DNA of 64,000 nt. Origin: Climacteris rufus (taxonomy: Eukaryota > Chordata > Aves > Passeriformes > Climacteridae). The notes under the pieces were generated by a model. It saw only the letters and a list, made by a program, of their open reading frames with translations. It ran no database searches and was not told where the DNA came from. Within the stretch, counting starts at the first letter, position 1. Every line of letters starts with the position of its first letter. Position numbers and translations under genes: made by a program. Shown piece after piece: positions 1 through 11,587 of this stretch. Location: positions 201,458-265,457 of the forward strand of contig VZRZ01004224.1 of NCBI GenBank assembly GCA_013398175.1, in the 5' to 3' direction.

Positions 1-3000
1 TATCCAAAATCTTCTGGGTTTTAAACCATTTACCTAAATCATGGCAGCAAATTCTAGTTGCCTGGGTTGATCCTGCTTTGTTTGTGTGTTTCAGCAAGAT
101 CCAGAGAGGTTGTGTCAGTTGATCTAGACACAGTTTCTTGCATTTGTCAAGTAAGTGGAGCAGAAATACAGTTTCCTCCTTTCTCCACCTCTTTTTTCAT
201 GTAATGAAATGGGAAATGTTGAAGCTACTGGAAACCTTGATGTGACATTTCTAAATGTGATGGTGCTCTCTCGTAGCTTTGGGTCCTGTAAGCAAGTTGC
301 AAACATCAAGAGCTCCTGTATCGTTGGTCTTTAGTGCTGTTGTTATATGAACTTGATAAGGAATAAGTGATCAGGCTAATACATCAGACTAATATATATT
401 TTAAAACATGATGAAAAATGCTTTCTTGGCAGATTATATTAGTGGTAAAGCTGTTGGTAAATCTCTCCATTACTATGAAGGATCCTGAGTTTGACTCTGC
501 TGACAGAGGACTTGGGATAATGGGAGATGGCATTAGGATTTAGGAGGTCTTTAACCAGCATCCTGAGAGCAGAGGCTCCAAGATGACGGTAGCTGGTGCA
601 GCTGTGATTGCAGTGTGAACGTGGGCGACACGTAAGTGAGACGAGTCTCCTGGGAGCGAACGTTGGCGCTCTGTCTTCCATGAAAGCCCCATGTGCTCAC
701 CCACGTTGATATCTACGGCTGTCACCTACCCGCTAATGAACAACGAAACAAAAAAGTTCTGCTAGGAAGTCTTCCCTTGGCATTCTTCCCCCAAGTATTT
801 CTTCTTCTGTCTGCTCTACAGGTGCTAAAATGGAAGGCAAGAGAGTTACAGAAGTGGAGGAGTTTAACTAAGGCGAAGGTGGCCCTGTGTGGTCTCTGGG
901 CTTCCCGTGTATCTCAAAGTTCTTGCTTTTGGGAACAGGGATTGGAGCTCATTCAGTTCTTGCCTTTCCATGCCTGCACTTGCTGTTTTTCACAAGCAAT
1001 AAAATCAAAAGCTGAGAATGAACCCAGTCTCTGGGTTTGACGGCAGCCTGGCTTATCTACAGATAGTATTAAAACATGCTGCATCAAAGAGGGCTAATTG
1101 TCAGGACACAGAAACAGAGTTGCAACACAGTCATTCACAGATTTGTTGTCTAGCCATTATGAGGCCAAGTGAAGAAAATCAGGTATCACAAAATTAAAAT
1201 TCATAATCAAAGTAAATGGAGCAATGTTGTAATTACTTGGAGCAACAGAACTAGCTGTCCTCTTGGAAATCTGAAATAGTCATTTCAGTCTTCTTCAGCT
1301 TTCTCTTTGCTTCTTCTGGGACCTACTAGCTACAGATTTTCCTGACACCTGTATTTACTCAGACACCTGCCTTCCTCTAGTAAAAAAGTACATTGGAAGT
1401 TCTTTCCTGGAGACTTGGTGTAGGGAGTTAGTGCAGACAGGTAGCAGCTGTATCCTCTTGCTGATCACTCTTTCTCACAGGAGGTAACTCCGCAGTGTGA
1501 TGGTCCATGTTCCAGAACATCGCTTATGGCATTTTAAAGTCTGGATTTGAACAAGTGGATTCCAGTCTCTTTCCATTTCAGAAACACGGGGCACTTTTTA
1601 TGCTCTCTGTACTTTCAAAAAAAAAGTTTATTTTCTAGGGACAAATTATGTACCAGATAACCATAAATGGTAAAAATTACATAACTTTTCTCAAAGTTGT
1701 GCACTAAAACAGTACTTTAACCACCAAATTTTAATTAAACCTATCTTACAGACACCAACTGCAGTATATACAGCTTTTACATGTGTATAAGCTGAGGCAC
1801 AGAGTAGTTGCTTGGGGTTATACAAGAAATTTTTTAGCACAGTCCAGGTCCCTTGTTGTTTGCTTTCCATAGCTGTTTGTTTATTACAGTGTGTTAACAT
1901 GAAGAGGTGAAATGCAGATGGTTTGTCTTTTTTAAAGCAAGCTATATACTGGTTACACTTGCTCAGTCTGTGTTTATACTGCTTTCGAGCTTGTTATCTG
2001 CAAATATCATTAAGGCATCTCTGGTTTTTATATTCTTCTGAACATAACTTCTTTGTTTTCCCTGTTCCTTTCTTCTGTCTTGATTAAAAGTTGACTCTCA
2101 TTTCTAAATATCTCAAATAATAGGGGTTTTTTTGGTCTCATTTTTTAACCGGAAGACTTTTAACCCTGAACCGTGTTTTTTCCTTCTTCCCTCTCCCCAC
2201 CCCATCTCCCACCCCGTTCACTAACTTGGCTGGTGCCAAAGATGACACCCTCAGTGCAGAAGACCTCAGTGCACTGACCTAATCCATTGTCCATCCTGTA
2301 GATTTTCAGAGCAGTCCATAACATCCTGATTTGGTCTTGCTTCTTCATCTTTCATTTTGTTGATAGTTACCCACTACAGTTGTGCTCTGGAAAAGGGAGT
2401 TAGCAAGTCCCAGGTACTGGTCCCCTGGGTTAAATTTCCTTCCCCTCTGTGGAGTGTGTCTCCTGAAAGGCTGGGCTTTTTGCAATGTAGGACAGCTGTT
2501 CTTTTCAACATTGCTGGCCCATTTTGACTCTCCCTTGAACCTGACTTTTGAATGTTAATATTTCAGGGCTTGACTTGGCCATTCAGGTGCAAAGTCTGCT
2601 CTTCCCTTACTGTTTACCCATTGTCAGGTCCAAAATTACCTTGTCACGTGGGGCCTGAGGGTAGATAACATCTCTCACGTGAGGTAGTAAAAATTGTTGG
2701 CAAAAGGGACCTTTCTTTTCATTCTCCATCTGCTGAACCAAATAGCATCGTAAGTATAGAAAAATACGAGCTAGTTCAGCCAAAACGAGCCAAAAAGGTT
2801 TTTTTCTGAATTTTTTTCTCCCAGCTCTAGTAGCTGTTAAGTTTCTGTGTTTCACTGTATTTAGGGAGTCCTAATGTAAACCTTCATAAGACTCAGGTGG
2901 TGATAACTACTAATGTATTAGCGTGCTGGGGACAAGGGAGGGAGGCAAAGCAAAATGTCATGCAGAAGAAGGTATGAACAATTTACAGCAGCTCAGGAGA

Positions 3001-5194
3001 CAGAACACAGCCGTTTCTGAGATGTAAGATGTGGTTTCTTTTTTAAACCAGCTATTGAAATGGCTGCTGTTACTGTAAAATGTGAGTACCCAGAATATTT
3101 TCATCTTGCAGCATCCTTATCAAGCAGAATGTAGGTGACAGGAAGACTGCTGTGTTCCTTTTGCAGCTGGCAGGCCATGGGTACCTCTGGAACCCAGAGG
3201 CCAAATGAAGGCTCCAACTGACCTTGCTGAGGGGGAGGTTGTAGAGTCTCATGACCCAAACCAAACTGGGGCAACATTGTAGTTGTGATGAAAATCAGTA
3301 ATATAACACTCTGTGTCTGGGGTTCAGCTACAGGCAAAAATCTGTCCTTGGAAAAGAGGCAAATTAGAGGAAGATGGCAAGGTAACTGCTCCATTGAAGT
3401 ACTTGCCAGGTAAATAGCAGATTCTGTCTTGGGTGAAATGATGCGACCTGCTTTGGTGAAAGCCATGAGCCAGGCAAGTCTCTGAAGAGTTCTTTAGGAA
3501 AAGGTTTGGAAAAAAAACTAACTGCAGAAAGTAGGTTTCTGAAACAGTGAAATAAAGGCTGCAACAACTAAAGAGATGCAGGTGAAAGAGATGGAGGAAT
3601 ACAGTAAGTAAAATCCTTTGAGTAAGCAGACTGTCTGTAACCACGAATTGATGAAGAGCAATCTTCAGAATGAAAACAAAGCTATAATATATTCATGAAG
3701 CAAGATGATGATAAGTCAGAGGGAGTAGCATTAATTATGACTTCCAAGGCAGAAAAATAGCTTGTAGACTGGGAACCAATTAGTGGTCGATTGCTCTGAA
3801 CTAGATTTCAAACGCAGTACATGAAATGACAATTACACAGTATTACCAACAGACAACTCCTGCAATGAGGTAAGAGCTGTCAGCAGATTTGGACCAAATT
3901 CCTCAGCCTGACATCTGCTTGCTAAAAGGGAGACTTCTTTCTTGGGGTTGGGGCCAGTGACAGAACAGAGGAATCAATGGCCAAATGTCATCTTCTGTCT
4001 CCAAAGCAATAACACAGGGCCTGGCAGAGCTCTGCCTGCTCTCTGGGTTCTTGGTGATGCCTGGACATAGTATAAAGATATCCCCACAGCAGCTGGTGGA
4101 ATTGCTGTGGTCTGAGTATATTGGAGGCAAACACAATGTTTCTCTTCAGTACATCTTAGCATGCAATAGAAGTGATGGAGCTTTTTTTGTGACAATACAA
4201 AAAAAAGAAAAAAAGAGGAAAGTGTGCAGGAGAATTAGTAAGAAGAATTAGTAAAATAGTTTTACTACCAAGTGAACAAACCATATGCTAAAAATGTAAC
4301 TGGTTTTCAGCTGAGCAATCCCAGATAGTGGGCTTTCCAAGGGTGGACATCAAAGCCAACATTGGACATTTAAATGCATTCAGCAAAATCAGCAGAAAGG
4401 TCAGTTTCAAAACAAGAGTAGAGGGCCCCAAGAGAAATATAGAAAATAGCCTTGCCCAAGAAGCTGATCTAGTTCCTGAAAAAACTATTCCCTTTGCTCA
4501 GCAGTCCAGGTTCTACCACCCAATAGGCCTATCTGAGGTTAGCAAGTGAAAGCTGTTTAGTGACAGGAGAAGGACAATGATGGTGAGAAGAGCACTGTGA
4601 CTTTGCCAAAGGAACTGAAAATCCCGAAGTAGAGATGCTGTCTCACAGCACAAAGGCAGATGTGAAAAGCTCGCTAAAACCAAAATTTGGAGTAGCTGCA
4701 GGTAGAGAACATTCCTGGAAAATGATTTAATGAGTAGTTGCTGAGTTCTTAAATACAGGAATATGACAAAATTAATAATCCAGATGATACAAAGAAATTG
4801 CATTCCAGTTAAAGTATTTTAGAAAGTTGATGCAAGCGATTGCAAAAGTTGAAGAGAAGTTCTGTTCCTTTCAATAGTATAGTCATCAAAAATTTAAAAA
4901 AAAACTCAAACCAAAACAAAAAATAGAGATTCTTATTTTTTCTCTTACAGCTTCAGCTCAGACATTTCAATTCAGGAAATAAAGCAATGGCCAGATTTTT
5001 GGATAGCCTCTCCGGCTCCCTGGCTTGGGGCAGATCACCTGCCACTTTGATGCAGTTTTTTGTTTGGAGCTCTTAGGGAGGGTATTTTTATTATCTTTTT
5101 TTAATCTAAATCTCTTCAAGTATATATTTATAATGGCTGTGAAGTCATTGACAAGCTCAAGCCATTGAAATAAGCAGAGAGCTGAGTGAACTGT
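1..5194. other. Single-copy non-coding DNA, purine-skewed in its second half
   Basis: I see no recognisable gene. The open frames are short, the longest being 121 codons on the minus strand at 3101-3466, and they overlap in several frames without a known motif. From about 3.3 kb onward the + strand is rich in purines (roughly two thirds in the lines I counted) and contains an A-rich run near 4198-4220. That skew leads into the RTE-like fragment starting near 5195 and could be its more decayed 5' part, but I could not find the earlier reverse-transcriptase motifs. Confidence 0.6.
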
Positions 5195-6065
5195 TCATCA
5201 TGGATAATGCTGGTGTAAAACCAACCTGCATTCTTTACGGTTGCTGTTGAGTGGATGGTGACATGACCAAGTCACCATAAGAAAAAGTACAGCTGGTTGT
5301 AGTAGGGTGAGTTGTTACGTCAATTAGATTCAGCATCCTGAGCATGGGATGCTTATGTGACAATTCAGAAAACATGTAAGAAAAGATGCTCTGGCTTTGC
5401 AGGGCTAATAATTACTTAAGGAAACAAATCTCAAGAGATCTTTTGCAAATCCCAACTGAAGCATGGTATAAAAAGGCAAAGGAATACAAGGAATGAGTCA
5501 ATTTACATGTCTTGGCAGAGACACACCAACCAGGGGGGAAGTCCAAAAGGAAATGTCACCAACTGGCAAGGCAACAGCTGCGTTTACCAACTTAAACAAA
5601 ATTAGTCATTGAAAATACAAATGTAAAGACCAAACTAGGAGTCTTCCACTCAGATGTTATTTCCATTTTAACATGTGGATGTGAGTATTGGAAACTCACC
5701 AGAGGCACAGACGTCTCATGCCTCCAGAGGTAAATACCTGGGGAAAATACTAGGTAACAGACGGAGTGAATTTGTCACAAATGCAGAGACCTGTCACTTC
5801 CTCACCAGAGTGTCCCCCAAGTTCTGCAGGGTAAGTGATGGAAACATTGGGTCGTGTGCAGTGAGTGAAGCCAGCAAGCCTGTCTGAGCAGATGGGCTCT
5901 CGAGCAGCTGGAGGAACACGCAAATGGTCAGACCAGATATTACTTGGAGTGTGAACACTTACTGGCACTCAGCAGTACAGAAAAACTGCAGAGAGCGGCT
6001 AAAGATTGGCACAGACTTTGGAGCCACATTGGCTCCCATAGCAACATCTGCAGGTGCAAGAAGGC
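5195..6065 (+). mobile_element. RTE-like non-LTR retrotransposon remnant (reverse-transcriptase C-terminus)
   Basis: Frameshifted + strand translation gives, in the right order, the tail of an RTE-type reverse transcriptase. A GVK-x-x-C segment at 5212-5229 matches the GVRQGC motif. VEWMV lies at 5246-5260 and LLRQLD at 5312-5329, where the family has the segment before the catalytic YADD-type motif. FTCLG is at 5502-5516, followed by GKATAAFTNLNKI at 5565-5603. KTKLGVF starts at 5626 and leads to CGCEYWKLT at 5674-5700, matching the conserved LLYGCExWKLT block. AKDWHRLWSHI at 5998-6030 resembles the usual C-terminal end. The reading frame shifts at least three times and contains several stops, so it is a dead copy. 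The catalytic aspartates are not preserved. I infer an old insertion; which RTE family it belongs to cannot be settled by eye. Confidence 0.65.
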
Positions 6066-9000
6066 TTTGGGGGAAAAAGTTACTCTCGGTACCCTTGGGG
6101 GAGTGGGGGTGGTGTGTGTGCTTACATGGGATTTTCTCCTTTAAAGATCTAGACTATTTAAAGTTAGGTTACTGAGTGGAACCAGAGCTTGCCAGTGACG
6201 GCATTTCTGGCCCAGGCTGCATAGAGCTGCATTGCATGGACAAGCCAAGAAATCTGTCATCTCTGGTCTAGTGTGCTTTTTCTGTCTGACCGCAAGGAAA
6301 TCATGCGACCTCACTGGTTCTCCGGAGTTCTCTGACCACGAGACTATGAGGTTTTAATTAGGAGCAGTGGACAGTACACTACTTTTTCTAGTTTCACAAG
6401 CTGTCCTGTGGGGCTAGTAGGTGAAGCAAGTTGCTGTGGAAATGCAAAAAACCCACGTTTTTCACGCACTGCACTGAGAATAAAGAAGTTTCATGTAGCT
6501 TTGTTTATAAATGGTCTAAGATGGTGTAAGTGTAGCTACACCTATCTTCCGAGGTGAAGGCTAGCCCTTAGCTTTGTACTTCACATACGAAGTGTTTATG
6601 TTAGACTTAATACAGTTTTGTGGGGATTTTTGTGGTGTTTTAGATTATGGTAGTTAGTACAGAATAAAAACAAGTCAGTGTTCAAGTTCCTGAGTTTTAG
6701 ACCAGTTTGTGGAACATAGGGACAAAATTGATAGCCTGTGCTGTTTTTTAATCCTTCCTTCATTAGTACAAACGTCAGTTGTTTGTTCTTTGTAATTCTG
6801 GTTCCTGTATGCAAACCCTGCTTTCACAGAAAGGATGCCAGACCTTATTCATTCTCCCTGTTTTTATCACTGCACCTTAGCACCTTGTGTGTCAGTGTTG
6901 AAGCAGTTTGCACCTCTCTTGCTAGGCCACTTGTGCTGCCTCACTTCTGCTGCTTCTTTTTTGACATCTTCATTGGGGTACAGTCATCAAATGATTATTC
7001 CTAGTGACAGTGTCACCTCCCTATTGGATGAGAATCTGATTTTTCAGAAAGTTAAAAATTTAAGGCAGAAAAGACTGATGTGATCATCTGTTGCCCTGAT
7101 TTTTGCAGTTCTGGATGTTGTCATTTTCTGTAGCTAGTTTCTCACACTTTTCTCTGTAAACATGGCCATGTTATTGTAACTGTATCTTACCACTTGCATT
7201 CCTTTCTCCTGGACACAGAACTTTGATGGACATTTCCTTTGACCATTGTAATTGAGGGAAGAAGAACTGATTTCCTCCAATGAATAGTGCTTTCTAAATG
7301 AATATAAAAAATAAAGAAGGCAGGTCTTGCCCCCCTTCCTTCCTTCTCTCTGATCCTGGTAACAGGTGTGTCTGGCTCTTCCTTTTGTGTCGTTACTGCG
7401 ACAATCATCTGCTCACGATTTTCCAGTCAAACTCTTATTATTTCTCATTCAGCCTAGCTTTGAGAGGTTGAGGCGAGATGATCCCAGCCCTGTGCCTGGG
7501 AAGACTGTTCTAGCACCCAGTCCAAAGGTTTCTGCCATGTTCACAGTGAGAATCCCAACGTCTTCCTCTCAGATTTAAGCTTGCTGTTTTACTTGCACGT
7601 GCCTCAAAGGCATATATTACCATTTACCACGACCTTCCTAGCTAGCCAAGTTTAGCCCTTTTGATTCTTCCTCAATAGCCTTGTAGGATATAGCTGTTGC
7701 TCCTGGTAACTACAAATTTGGGACCAAGCATCTCCCTCAAGGGTTTGCTTTCAGCCGGCCCTGTTCTGTCCAGCAGACCCCTCTGTAGCAGCAGGGTGAG
7801 CCATGGCAGTAGGTGCATTCACATGGCATCATCTTTTTGTGTCTATAGCCAGGTGACAAAGTACAGTCACCTATTTGGCAGGGAGAGCTAAGCCTTGCAT
7901 TTTGCCTTTGAGAACCTGTAGGCATCACAAGCAACTCAGTAAAGGCACACACAGTGCTGTCCTAAGCTGGGTTTGTGAGTTATTCTACTGTCCCTCTCCA
8001 GAGATGCTCAGAAGGCAGGGTCTGACCTTAGAAGCATGATCAAGGATCCCCTTTCCTACCACAGTGAGAGGCAGTTTATCTAAAATTTTTGAAAACAATC
8101 TGAGAAGTGGTGCTGCAGACAGCAAGGGCAGCCATGTCGGGTGTTGTCCACACCAAGGAGCTCATCTGGATTGCATTTGAGAGGGTGTTTCAAATGAGAA
8201 GAACCTAAATGAACACAGGACCTACTGTATTTGAAATTTTAACATCAGTAGGCATCAGAATACAGGCTGGCAGCAAACCCTGTAGGTAGGTCAGGATGGA
8301 GCAGAGGCCAGTTGTGAGAGCTTGGGGCTTGCCGGAGCGGGCAGATCCAATTGCCTGAAGGCTTCCCTGGCCAGTGCTCTGCAGAGCCCCAGGAGCATCT
8401 GGCAAGGCTGCTCAGTGCTTTCCACAGGGAACTCCACATGCAGGATCTCAGCTGGAAACCCTGTTAAACTAGTAGCCAGCCTCATTGGGGCTGCTTCCCT
8501 TCACCTGTGACCCAGCGTGGATGTGAGCAGCGCTGCCTACCTGGGCTGGGCTGGATCAAGTCATTTGGGCTCCTCACATAAGTGGTTGCAGATACATCCC
8601 CAGAACAAAGTCATAATACAAATTGATTGTGGCAGCAGGGATGGAGTTCGGCAGGAATTAGCCTTTGGGATATTTTATCACATTTTTGAAGCATGAATTG
8701 TTGGTAAACCAGAGCTAACATTCATAATCTGCAGCTAGAAGCAATATAAAGCAACTGCAGCCCTGCTGCTGGTGTCTGGCATTGTGTTTCTCCTACCCTT
8801 TCTCTGCAGACTGGCTGTTGCTGTGTCCATCATTCCCAGGGGTGTGGGGTGCACTCAGGACCCCAGTCCAGCTGGAGATGGCAAGGCAGCTGAAACACTG
8901 CTGTGAGTGACCCTGGCCCAGGAGACCAGACCCAGCTCTCCTGCTGTCAGGCCCCTTTGAGCAGGAGTTTGTCCATGTACAGATGGCCACAGTGGAGCTC

Positions 9001-11554
9001 TTAGTCCCTTCCCTAGGCAGGAAGGGGTTCATTCCCACCTCGAAGATGGGTACCTGCAGTGGTGTGACATGCACTGGAAGGGACTGTCACTTTGCATCGA
9101 CAGCAAAAAAAAATCCAGAGAGTTGACTGTCGTGGCTGCAAGTTTCTACCTTGCATCTGAATCAGATGAGATTAATCCTGTTGTAAACTGCTGGAGTGCC
9201 CAGACTATAAAAGTAGCTAGACAAGTAGTAGACAGCTGATTAGACAATATTTTACTTGGTAAGATGTACTCTGTATGTGAGTGTAGCAATCAGCAGCACT
9301 GGGGAGGTGGATGTAAAAGGCATGGTAGAACTGAGATTCGTGTCTCTTTAAGTTGTGGTGCTTGATAATTCTGTCTATTACCTGGAAGTAGGCACATTTT
9401 AACAGAGAAAAGTGTTTTACAAATGAATGGCGATGTTCTCTAAAATATGTTCATTTCTGTAGGAATATAATCTCTTTGCACTTATCCATTTCAGGATTGC
9501 ATCAGGAAAAACTGGATCCTCAGTCCAAACTTTTCATTTGAAGAAGGGGTTTTTAACCCTCAAGCCATAGGTTTTATTTTTGACTGCAAAATCCTATGAA
9601 AATACTGTAAACAAAAACAATACATGTAACTCTTCATTGCCCCAGCTCGATTTTCCTGCATTGGTTTACCTATTTCTTGTATTCCTCTTGACCAGGGCAG
9701 CAGAACGAGCTTTAAAGATATTTTCATTTGTATGAAACAATGTCTCTGCTGTGGCTAAGACCATAAGGACTTCTCACTTTCAGCTGGTTTCCATGCCCTT
9801 TAATCTCTCACAGCTCCACATGTCTTTTTGCATCATCTCAAACCGATTAGATAAAAAATGAAAAGTTCAGTTGGAAATTACAAGAAGTACTGAAAAGTGT
9901 CATACTCTATGACTGCCTTGCTTGCAGGAGGCAGTGGGTGGGAAGGAATAAAAGCATGCCTTAATTATACAGTCTCTCTGTTTATTTTCACAGCTGTAGC
10001 TTTGCTGAAATGTGCAGCAGACATCCTAATTCCACCAAGTGGGGTCCCTGGATGCTGCACCTGCCAGTCCTACATCTTGGTACCAGTTGGGGATGTGTGT
10101 GTGGCTGAACAATGCAGGAAGACTACAAGAGGTTTATCCCATTAGAAATAAATTACAGTGTAGTGTAGCATGAAAATGATGTGTCAGTGAATACAGAACA
10201 CAGGATTACCTTCTGTCTCTTCCCTTTATCGTAGATAACAGCAGCAGTATGGGAAGGAGATTTATATTGCACTTATTTGAAGCTGACCAAGCAATTTAGA
10301 TGAGATGAAATAAGGATTTTATTTCTGGAGAGAAGAATGTGTTCTTGCTAAAATGCCATTAATTGCTTTATTATTTAAGGCACAAATTATATCCAGCAAT
10401 TTGTTGGTCTCCTCTTTTTTTCCAGTGAAAATAATTCACCGTGGAAAGATTATTCTGTCAAAAAATGATGATGAACCTACTAACAAATTAAGTTGAAAGA
10501 AGCTGAACTTTCAATTCAGCTTCTATTCACCCCCTCCCCCCGCCTTCTCTCCCTTTAGCACTGAATGCATTTGTGAATTTCAATAAAAACACTCGTGGCT
10601 TGGCTAAACATGAAAAGCCTAACAAGAATTACAGCAAACACCACTGCAGCACTGGAATCATGGGCATCCCCTTACATGCTGGGAAGCTGTAATAGCAGTG
10701 ACACAGCACACCCATGGCAAGCAGAGCCCTGTTGTGCTGGTCACACGCAGAACCAGGCTCTCCTGGAGACAGAGGCACTCACCAGGGTGGACCAGTCCCT
10801 TCCAGGTCCCGTGATGAACTCTGCTCCTGCTCCCCTGCCCTTGGTATAAAAATGCCATGTAGAACTTCTTCCACAGGCACTATTGCTGTTTGTCAGACTT
10901 CCCTGCTTTGGCACTTTCTTGGGTTTTCTTTTTAATCAATCTCTTTGCTTTCTCTTTTTTCTTCTGTTGGTGCAAGTTCGTGTTTCTTTATCTGGTTCCC
11001 CCATCTCCCTACCACCAGCAGGCTGGTGGCCTATTTCCATCATCCGCAGCTATGCTTTTTCTCTTAGGGCTTTATGCCTGGAATTTGCCCTGCCAATATT
11101 AACCCAGTGCTTGCCCATGACTAATTTATTTGCCATAAAGGCAAATTAAATTGAGCCCAGTTGTGTGCCTCCATGCAAATCACAATTTTCTTGTACAAGC
11201 ACTGCTTGCAGGAGCGGTCACTTCTGTATCATGCCCAAAGCACAAGTTTTGGGGTTTCTGCTTTGCCACAAGCTGAGGATTAAGAAAGATTTGGAGTTTA
11301 TGAGATGAGCAGGGTCTTTTGTACTGTTAGTTCACTTAGGTCGCTTTAGAGATCTTGAAAGCATTACTTGCTTCAATTGTGGCCCAAAGGATTTCCTTAC
11401 ATCCATGAGGGCAAAGGAGAACACATCTAGACATTTCTTTCTGGAGCAAGGTGATAATTATGTTTTACTTTAAAAAATAATAGTTGTTGCATGGAACAAG
11501 AGCTTTGAGGCCATTTAATATATTTTTCAGTTCTTCACCAATTAAAAATGATTC

Positions 11555-11556
<2 letters not shown>
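6066..11556. other. Single-copy non-coding DNA
   Basis: No gene, recognisable repeat or long simple sequence was seen in this 5.5 kb. Open frames stay below 100 codons and resemble no family I know. The stretch at about 10200-10520 is AT-rich with several TAAT/ATTA cores and few C/G runs, which makes it a candidate conserved element, but nothing in the sequence proves function. Confidence 0.55.

Positions 11557-11587
<31 letters not shown>
11557..11587. repeat. GATA microsatellite
   Basis: About seven and a half uninterrupted copies of the 4-base unit GATA (AGAT) run from 11557 to about 11587 and then degrade into GACAG and GATATA. Such tracts are usually length-variable between individuals. 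Confidence 0.95.

Noticed and set aside
551..630. Possible small exon before GTAAGT at 631
   Set aside because: The donor is good, but the upstream AG lacks a pyrimidine tract.
3070..3644. Cluster of minus-strand frames up to 121 codons
   Set aside because: They overlap in different frames, are rich in Leu/Phe as expected from a pyrimidine-rich strand, and match nothing recognisable.
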